Shown here piece by piece: positions 1 through 64,000 of a stretch of DNA of 64,000 bases. The translations under genes were made by a program, and so were the position numbers. The DNA is from Tenrec ecaudatus (lineage: Eukaryota; Chordata; Mammalia; Afrosoricida; Tenrecidae), in the NCBI RefSeq assembly GCF_050624435.1, contig NC_134534.1:71757501-71821500 (forward strand), read 5' to 3'. Under the pieces are notes generated by a model. It did no database searches. It saw nothing but the letters and a program-made list of their open reading frames with translations, and was not told the origin of the DNA. Positions within the stretch are counted from its first letter, which is position 1. Each line of letters opens with the position of its first letter.

Positions 1-1504
1 GAAACTCTATATACTTGTCAGCAAAGGGCTAAAAAATTATCTTTTAATATTAATGATAGATCATTATGCCCGAGGCGGATGACCGATTAAGACTCTCTAC
101 TATAAAATAACAAGGAAGTTTTGAAAGCGAACCAAAGGCAGATTAAAAAACAACAACATGGATCCAGGAATGGGTTTTGGATTCAGAGTGAATCCTAGCT
201 CAAACTTATGAATAATTAGTTCTTACATCATGGCCCTGCTGGATACTCACCCTCAGGAAGGGAACACAGAAGAAGCAGTGGCCAAGTGTGGTGAAGAAAG
301 TAGGTGGTGCCTAGATATCAGATAAAATAGCATCTGGGATTTTAAAGGCTTGTTTCCAAACAAGAAACTAAGTGAGATGCAACTAAATCCACATGGAAGA
401 AGCACACCAACATCAGTCACTGGAGGTTTGGAAATCATACAATTTACACTCCAAAGTCAAAGGAGGGAATAATATCAGAGCCTAAAAGGTGATAATCTGC
501 TTTGCAGGAGGCTGAAAACTATTACCCTAGACTTAAAATCTGTTTCTATCCCATCCCACCCTATCTCCATGAATCCATGCAAGACATTTCTATTTCTATC
601 CATTGAGTTACTCCATCATTCTGTCATTTTCTCATCCTCAGTCCATTTAACCATTATATTCTGTCCATTTTGCCATGGAAGTATCTCTCAAATCTTTCTA
701 CTTCACTTCACTTCCACTGGCACCAGCAAGACTGGCCCATCACCCTTTGTGTAAATTAGGGAGAGAGAAAGTCCCCTTTCCTGGGGCAGGTGTTGGAGTT
801 GGCTTTGAGCCCCCTAGTCCCTGGGGGTGAGCACAATCTTCACAAGGGTGCTTCATGCCCCTGGACTTCTCACCCAAACCCTCCTGCATGATTGGAATCA
901 CCCACTCAACACAAGAGTCATTTTTAAAAAGTGATTATTTTCAAATCGTGAATCTCAAATTCTTACCTAGCCTACAAGATTCTGGTTTCTGGTTCCCTCT
1001 TCGTCCTTATCGGCATCATTTTCTCTTGGATCCTACCTTCAAGCCTCACTGGTCTTCTTCGGGTTCTTGAAACTTTCCAGGCTTCTCCTACCCCAAGGGA
1101 CGTTTCCAGGAAAGCACTTCCCTGCTGTGTTGTTGCTAGTTGCCACCTAGGAGGCTTAGACTCAGGACAACATCAAGTGGGAATATCGCCCACTTCCATG
1201 CCATCTTCGCGATCGGCGGTACATCTGAATCCACTGTTGTCTCTATTGTGTTTCTCAGTCTCTTTGAGGATGTCCTTCACTTTCACTGGTCCTTTAAGAA
1301 ATATTGTCCTGCCCTTGTGACAGTTTGGCTGCTTCCAACTCTTTCTCCAGCCTGTGTAAATATTAGGAAAGTCATTCCTGAATCTCTCATTTAAAAATAA
1401 ATTCCCTTTTACCTCTCTGCTCTTTTATTTGATCACAATGAACAAGCTTATACTTTTATATTCATTAATGATTTACTTGCCAAAAATCTTTACTGTTGTG
1501 GGTA
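1..1504. other. Intergenic upstream of ARFGEF1; no gene seen
   Basis: Only one repeat piece is recognised (245-445). The small ORFs here show no family resemblance and no coding-like composition. Confidence 0.7.
245..445 (+). repeat. Fragment of the lineage-specific LINE 3' region, sense
   Basis: It shares an ordered set of words with the copy at 58566-58700: gtggtgaagaaag, ttttaaaggcttg, and catggaagaagcacacca. Considerably diverged. Confidence 0.6.
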
Positions 1505-2840
1505 TACCCGGTAATGTTAACTCCTGGTGACCCTGTGCACAGAATGAAAGTGGCGCAGTCCTGTGCCATCCTCCCAGGATCGAACCTATTGTTGCAGCCA
1601 TGATGTCAACCAGGATCTGTTATGGATTGAGTTGTATCCCCCCCGAAACTTGTCCCCTTGGCTGCACCATCATTCTCAGTGGGTTGACGGTTAAGACGCC
1701 ATGTGCACGTGATGATTCCTTGTGATCTTATCTGGTGTAATAGCACCTATAAAATGATTAAGTATGGGATGCACCGCCTTCATTCCATCAGAGCCCTGAA
1801 TTTCCCTATGGAGAAACGAAAGGATCCAAACCCACAAACAAAGAAGAATCAGAAACAGAGCCAGTCCTTTGGACACAGAATCCCTATGCTGTGAACCTCC
1901 TAGAACCAGAGGAAGATGTGTCTTGATGCCAAGACACATGGAGATTTCCAAGGAATCCTGAGCCCAAAGATGTTGAAAAGGCTTATTGGGCTTTTCACCA
2001 GAGCTAATACAGAGAGACAGCATTCCCCTAGAGCTGATACTTTGAATTAGGACTGCTAGCCTCCTATATTGTGAGCGAATACATTTGTTTGCTAAAGCCA
2101 TCCACTTGCTGTCTCTCTGCTGTAGCAGCACTAGTTAACTAAGGCGATCTCATTGAAGGTCTTCCTCTTTTTCGCTGACCTACTTGATGGAGCATGATGT
2201 CCTCTATGAAAACTGGTCCCTCCTAATACCATGTCCAAAGTAAGCTAGATGAAGTCTTACTAGCTTCACTTTTAAAGAACATTCTGGTTTTAATTTCCAA
2301 AACGGATCTGTCCTCTTGGTAGCCCATGGTATTTTTACTACTATTTGCTAGCACCATGATTTAAATACCTCATTTTTTTCTGTCTTCCTTTTTCATTGTC
2401 TAGCTTTCACATACACAAGAGATGATTGGGTTATGTTTGGGCTCAGATACACCCTAGTCATCAAGGTAATTGTCTTTTCATTCTAATGCTCTGAAGAGGT
2501 CTTTGGCAGCAGATTTTCCCAGTATAGTATGTTTTTTTATTAATAAATCAAATCAAACTGCTGCTTCCATGGGTGTTGATTGTGAACGCAAGCAAACAAA
2601 ATCCTTGACTGCTTTAATATCTTCTCCCTTTATTATGACGTTGTTTATTGGTCTAGTTGTCAGAATTTTTGTTTTCTTTATGTTGAGGTGTAATTCATAC
2701 TAAAAGCTATAGTCTTTGATCTTCTTGTGCTTCAAGCCATCTTCTCTTTCAGCAAGTAAGGTTGTGTGATTTATATGTCTCATGTTGTAAGCCTTCTCCC
2801 AACCTTGATTCCATGTTTTTAATATCTTTACCTTCAACTA
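1505..2840 (-). repeat. BovB (RTE) LINE 3' part, interrupted at 1613-2142
   Basis: Antisense BovB. Near its 3' end it reads ctggtgaccctgtgcacag and attgttgcagcca at 1530-1605. It resumes with cttcctctttttcgctgacc at 2160 and continues to about 2840 in the same order as the better copy at 54562-55890. Many stops; no coding capacity. Confidence 0.75.
1613..2142 (+). mobile_element. Solo LTR, MaLR/MLT1-like, inside BovB
   Basis: Begins TGTTATGGATTGAGTTGTATCC, with the MLT1-style tail (tagcctcctatattgtgag, then gtagcagcactagttaactaag). It is flanked by GATCT on both sides (about 1613 and 2143), a 5-bp duplication typical of this LTR class. It splits a BovB copy whose two halves join across it. 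The internal sequence differs from common MLT1, so an afrotherian subfamily is likely. Confidence 0.6.
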
Positions 2841-4869
2841 CATAGTAAAAGTTTCACAAGTGTAGAAATCACAACTGACTTAGGCCAGTGTCTTTCATTC
2901 AAGTTTCTACTCAACAAATTTATACATAAACCCTCATATATGCCAAGGAACACACTAGGTACCTTTTATCCAAAAGTTAGTTTATCATACTATGGTGACG
3001 TGTAAGTATCAATGAAGTTAGAAGCTATGTCAACATCTTTTAGAGCTTCCAGATTTAGCCTAGAAAGAATGACCTTGTTATCTACTCTGAATATTAGCCA
3101 ATGAAAAAATTCAATGGGTCTAACATAAGTCTACAAAGACAATTTCTAATTCTTACTTTGGTGAGTAGTGATTGGGATCTTAAAAGTTCATGAGCAACCA
3201 TCTAAAATACAACTATGAATCCTTTTCTTTCTGGAGGAAAGGAGTATGATGAAAACTGAAGGCACATGGAATCAATTAGTACACTGAACCAATAGGCTAC
3301 ATGAGCATCAGCCCTGAGACCAGAAGAACTATATGGTGCCCAGCTACTACAGCCAGCTGCTCTGAAAGAGATCACATTAGGGATTCCTAGATTGAGAGAA
3401 AAATGTGGAACAAAACTCAAAATTATAAAAGAGGCCAGGCATACTAATCAGATAAAGACTAAGGGAAGCCCTTAATCACTCATTAGATCTGGAACTGATC
3501 TCACCCTCCCACCCCGCTGGCTCAATAAACAGGTTTATAAGGGGAATGAATAATCACACTAGTGAGGTATTCACACCTTACAATAATCAACCATTTGAGA
3601 TCAAAAGGGCAGCATTACTCAAGGACAAAGTTCAGAAAGGAGAATAGAAACAGAAAACACAAGGAGGAAGTAGGTTAAGAGTTTACATTGAGGGGATTGC
3701 AATGAATGGGCCCACCAGCTGGTGGATGCAGAGGTAAATGAATCTGAAATCATCTGAACTAATCTACCAAGGGTAGTCAGTTGAAGGCTCCTGGCATCAG
3801 CAGGCAACAGGAGAGCAAGGATCCGGAGCTCCAGCTCCGACAGAAGAGCCCAAAGTAATTAGGCTCTGCTCATCCTCCTCTTACACAAAGGGCCACACCC
3901 TCAAGGAGGTGTCATCAGGCTGAGGCATGATTAACAGCATGGGCTCCACTCCTATCCTTACCCAGAAGTGTTTAGTTGACATACATAATTCCTAGCCACC
4001 AAACGTTTCGAAACTGATGATTGGAAAGTTAATTTGTTGGGTAAACTTTCACAAACGACAGTAAAGGAGGGGCGGGGGTATGAATAAGATGCGGCCCCTG
4101 CTTTTAGTGAAGAGATAGACAATGAATGGAGACGGGCACATGTACAATGGAGCGGCTCCTCCAAAGCAGGGATTTCTGTCTGCATTTCCTTGATGAATCT
4201 CTAGTATGTTAAGAAGATAATTGTTAAACCTAACTAAAGAGTCTATTTTTGTCCCACGTAAAGTGCCAAACAGCTATTTCTCATAGGTAACTGGCTCTTG
4301 TAATGGCGTTCACTCAGGCTCTTCCTAACCTGTGACTGCCCTCCTCAGTCAATGGCCACGGAAGGGGAACGCACATGGATTGCTTATGGGAGATTTTTCC
4401 CCAAAAAACTTGGTTGGCCAATACTAATGTCAAGGGAGGAGTCCCACGATAGTGCAAATGATAAGGTACTTGACTGTTACCTAAAAAAAGTGGAGGGCTA
4501 CGTCCATCCAGAAGTGCCTCAGAAGAAGACCAGAGATCTAGTTCTGGAAAGAAAAAAAACAACAAACCTATGGATCTCAGTTCTACTATGATATACCTAG
4601 GGGTCTCCAAGAGTGAGGATTAATGCGCCACTAGCTTAATGTCAAGTGAAGCTGGGGGCTGGGGGTGCAATGCATCTCCGTGCTGAGGAAGAAGAATAAC
4701 TGGATTTGGTGACCAGCTAGCATCTGCACTAATACCTGGGCAGAATATTGACATTTTGAAGAACAAAGACAAATTCAATAGCATGTTCTTCATTTTTGTT
4801 CTTTAAACTTCCATAGCTGATACTGTATGTATAAGTTCACTTTGAGAGCTTTTTCCAGTGAAGTGTGAA
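2841..4869. other. Intergenic; weak LTR-like remnant at about 3740-4000, otherwise nothing recognised
   Basis: About 3740-4000 resembles the right part of the repeats at 27722-28150 and 57028-57515 (cctcaaggaggtgtcatcaggct..., then agttgacata). The rest has no gene-like signal. Confidence 0.45.
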
Positions 4870-5345
4870 TATGAGGGTATGTCAAGGAAACATCAATACA
4901 AAATCATAGAAACCTTTACTAAGGTTATGAGAACATAAAACTGTTGTTTCTCTACATAGCCTTTATCTAAGTCTACACACTTCTGAAGGCAGTGTTTCCA
5001 TCTGCCTAACTCTCCCCTAGAGTTCTGTGTTCTTCAATTCATATCACATCAACACAGCAGTTGGCAGCCTTGAGGGACTCAAACCATGTTCCTTTGAAAT
5101 AGCCTGTAAGTTTTGCAAAGAAAAAGACATGTAAAGGGGCAAGATCAGGGCTGCAGGGTGGTGGATGGGGTAAGGTTTCCCAGTGAAATTTCTCACCGGA
5201 CCGTCCTTGCTGTCTTGAATAATGAATGAGCAGAATAATGAATGAGCAGTGCCTTGTCATGATGGGAAACATTCCTTGGTACAGCTTTCCAGAACTTTTT
5301 CTTATCAATACAGCTTTCAATTTTCTTAAAATTTCTTAAAGTCGC
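4870..5345 (-). pseudogene. Mariner transposase relic
   Basis: Minus-strand frames give broken mariner text: HWETLPHPPPCSPDLAP, matching the family's HPPYSPDLAPSD box that holds the third catalytic Asp, followed by a diverged tail. The final Asp is lost (LHVFFF) and several frameshifts are needed. The 3' end reads TA then TGAGGGTATGTC at 4870, consistent with a terminal inverted repeat at a TA target. Inactive. Confidence 0.7.
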
Positions 5346-5661
5346 GATTGTCCTGTATCCTTTGAGAATAGCTGTCACTAACCTCACTACCCTGAAATGA
5401 ACTGGGCCTGCAGATCCCCTCAGACACCAGTTTTGATAAGGTTTTTATTAAAGGGATCCTAGGGAGACTAAGGCAAATGTTCCCCTGGGAGAGCTTGTTT
5501 GCACCCATCTACTGAGTGCAGAGATATGGGTAAACACATTTGGTTTGGAATAAACTTGGGCCTGAATGAGTTGGGATCCTGGTAGCAATAATTTTTTACT
5601 TACCTGCATATTGTACATTCCCTTCCAAACATTTAAAATACTTTTCACATATTAGTATTAG

Positions 5662-6578
5662 AAGCCCTTGTGGTGTAGTGGTTACCCGTTGGTCTACGAG
5701 CAACATGGCGATCAACATGGTCAGTGGTTTGAAACCACCAGCAGTTCCATGCAGAAAGATGGGGCTTCCCCATGGGGGAAAGGAGGGCCCCCAACAAACC
5801 ATCACTGGTCCGTCTGGTAGGCACAATTGTACAGCGATAATAAGTAAAGATTACAGTGAAGTCATAGAGAGCATGAGAGATAGAAATTAAAGTAATGGAG
5901 TCAGACGCAATTCATGGTAGCATGCTCATCTCAGCCTCGATTCCTCATGGGGAAAGCCCCCAAGAGCAAGAGCAGGAGACCCACTTTATGGCTCACCAAG
6001 GGTTCTAACTACTTAGGGGGGGGGGGAGCGTGATGACAGGTAACCAAACATCACAGGAAGCGGCAGTACAATAGGCATACACATCACAGGAAGAGGATGT
6101 ACAATAGGCATAAACGTGACAGGAAGGGGATGAGCTAGGGGTGTACACATGGGAATGGGAGGGACTAGAGGTAAATAAGTGACAAGATGGGCAGACCCTA
6201 GATTCATGATGGCGGCTTAGCCTTCGTCACCCTTGGGTGGGCTTGACCTCTCAGAGGTCTCCTACAAGGAAACACTCAACTACTATCCTTATTGGAAGGG
6301 AGTGGGTCCTACTTGTTGGTGGATAAACAGTGGTGACTGCTTGCTCTAGATGGCTGATAACCCTTAGGGAGAATAACCCCTGACCTACTTCTGTTGACCT
6401 CCAAGTGTATAGTCATTTGTCACATGTAGCAAGCAGCTAAGTTTGGGATACATTTGGGCGAGACAATTTGGGAGAAAGCTCTACTCCCATAAACAATTAT
6501 ATCCTTGGAAACTCACAGGGTAGGCGGTCATTATGAGTCAGAATTGATTCCAAGGCAGTTTGTGGGGTTTTTTTTAGT
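5662..6578 (+). repeat. AfroSINE copy split by a ~0.7 kb insertion
   Basis: The head is at 5662-5770 (gcccttgtggtgtagtggtt, gaaaccaccagcagttcc, agaaagatggggctt). The tail is at about 6470-6578 (tctactcccataaac, ggaaactcacagggtag, tatgagtcagaattgattcc, caaggcagt). The block between is not SINE and includes a 33-bp tandem repeat. Confidence 0.65.
6049..6145. repeat. 33-bp tandem repeat, three diverged units
   Basis: Units start near 6051, 6084 and 6117 with tcacaggaag / tcacaggaag / tgacaggaag and share gtacaataggcat. Possibly part of an unidentified LTR inserted in the SINE. Confidence 0.7.
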
Positions 6579-7379
6579 GTATCTATTGAATTATATTCAT
6601 TATTGATATTTAATTGATAAGAATTTAATCTCAAATATATAAAGAAATCCAAATGTTATGATTTCCAATGAAGACATCGAGGATCACCTTTTTTACTTTA
6701 CAAATGAACTTGATATCCTCAAAATTACATTACTAGTAGTAGTTGATAGATCCTGTTTTATCCCTCTGCCATTCAAGTTGGCTTCTATATTTCTAATGTA
6801 TATAATTAGCTCCATTTTGTTTTCTATTTGGATATGTACATTTATGCTACTCCTTTATAAAGTTGATGAACCTATGAATTTTTCAGGACAACAAAGTTTT
6901 AAAAAATGAACCTTTTTGTGCCCCGTACCAAATACAGGATCGCCTTCAAGTTTTCTTTTTTATGCTTGGTATATTTTTAGCCTTTCCTGAATGCCACTTT
7001 ACAGCTTCTGCATTCTTGGGTTTGGAGCAAATCTAGCATCCAAACAAGCCAAACAGGTAGTGAGAGAGAGAATTCTTGTGTAGATGAAGTTACAAGGTAG
7101 CTTGGAAATTGAATGAATAGATGTCAGCTTCTCATCTAAAACGTGCCCGGAACCCATGATACATGTTGACATATAATTTTACGGTAGTCACTTCCGAAAG
7201 AAACACCGTAGACATGTGATTTCTTCTTTGGTACTATACGTAAATAAGAAACAACATATTTATCGGTTTCTTTATGTTTACATTCAACTTTTTCATCCCT
7301 TCAATGCTTTTCATTTCCGGGACTGGATCTGAAGCGCTCTAGGGGACCTCACCAATCATTTACCTGTTTGGTTCACTTC
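6579..7379. other. AT-rich upstream flank of the promoter; no gene
   Basis: No repeat or coding resemblance recognised. An 83-codon ORF at 6658-6909 is AT-rich and unconvincing. Confidence 0.6.
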
Positions 7380-7928
7380 AGCCTCAACCTGAAATCCGAA
7401 GTTTCCGGATTTACCCTATAAGCCAGAAGAACCAGTGTGCCAGTCTTGGGTCTGCGTCCGAAGGCTTTCCTTCGCTCCCTCCCAGAGAATCCCCCCACGG
7501 CTGGCAAGAAGGGGCCGTGCAGGATCGGACGTGGTCACTGACATTTCGAGGGGACGCGGCAGGTGGGGACGCCGCCTGCGTGGCTCCAGCCGAGGCAGGA
7601 CCGGCGCTCCGCGCCACTCCAGAAACTCCGGGACACCGGTGCGGCGGGGCCCGGACTGGTGCTCCCCGCGGCGCCCGCTCCGCAGGGGAGTCCCGGGGAG
7701 CCGGCGGCCCGGCGGGCGCGACGCCGCAGCACGTCCGCCACGCCCACGGCGCCCCGCAGGCGAACGCGGGAGGCCCCGCCGGGCCGCCGTAGCGCTGCGG
7801 CTCGGGCCGTTCCTCCCGCCGGCCTCCGCCCCCTGCCTCCCGGCTCCGCGGCGGCTCTGCGCTGGCAACGCCGCCGCCGCCGCTTCCTCTGCTGCCGTTT
7901 GGCCGCTGCGTGACGCGTCGTTTCCTCC

Positions 7929-7958
7929 CAACATGGCGGCCGGGGCAGGTCGGCGGTG

Positions 7959-7959
<1 letters not shown>
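7929..7959 (+). promoter_or_regulatory. TISU/YY1-type element starting an 8-codon upstream ORF
   Basis: CAACATGGCGGC at 7929-7940 fits the TISU consensus SAASATGGCGGC exactly and is also a YY1 site. Its ATG at 7933 opens a short ORF (MAAGAGRR) that stops at 7957-7959. TISU elements usually sit within about 30 nt of the cap and drive scanning-free initiation, so the start site is probably just upstream. Here the ATG is not that of the main protein. Confidence 0.6.

Positions 7960-64000
<56,041 letters not shown>

Noticed and set aside
5662-5740. tRNA gene, from the tRNA-like SINE head with internal promoter words
   Set aside because: No cloverleaf can be closed; it belongs to the AfroSINE family with many other copies in the window.

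Overview
The window is mammalian nuclear DNA and carries the 5' part of one protein-coding gene on the + strand. The gene is ARFGEF1 (BIG1), the brefeldin-A-inhibited guanine-nucleotide exchange factor for ARF GTPases at the trans-Golgi. Nine coding exons chain in frame with canonical GT/AG borders: 8399-8522, 31841-31871, 32523-32679, 33847-33993, 40976-41155, 46846-47122, 52885-52995, 61846-62021 and 63240-63373. Together they give 445 codons plus 2 nt, covering the N-terminal DCB region, the acidic linker and the start of the HUS region. The catalytic Sec7 domain lies beyond the right edge. Nothing else in the window looks like an intact protein-coding gene.

The interspersed repeats point to an afrotherian (tenrec, golden mole, aardvark, elephant-shrew, hyrax, elephant or sea-cow group). 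There are many copies of a tRNA-related SINE that looks like AfroSINE, several pieces of the RTE-clade LINE BovB, and many copies of a lineage-specific LINE with a very long non-coding 3' region. Older mammalian repeats (MIR, MER20, L1M) are also present. The species cannot be fixed by eye.

Layout. 1-7380 is intergenic and repeat-rich: a BovB copy split by an MLT1-like LTR, a mariner relic, and an AfroSINE split by an unknown 0.7 kb block. 7380-8900 is a CpG island with the ARFGEF1 promoter, a TISU/YY1-type element, two chained upstream ORFs and coding exon 1. 8523-31840 is intron 1, with most of the SINEs, a truncated U2 snRNA pseudogene, non-autonomous DNA transposons and several LINE 3' ends. 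31841-33993 holds exons 2-4 close together. 33994-63239 holds exons 5-9 separated by large introns filled with nested LINE, BovB, mariner and SINE insertions. 63374-64000 is the start of intron 9.

No CRISPR array, operon, toxin or infectious agent is present, and I see no evidence of a new multi-gene system. The more unusual signals are a target-site-flanked retrocopy encoding a hAT dimerisation-domain tail; a tailless U2 retropseudogene; a LINE subfamily with a duplicated 3' end seen in two separate copies; two LINE insertions into the same target sequence; a 450-bp TA-flanked transposon nested in a LINE; and the TISU plus overlapping uORF arrangement at the promoter.
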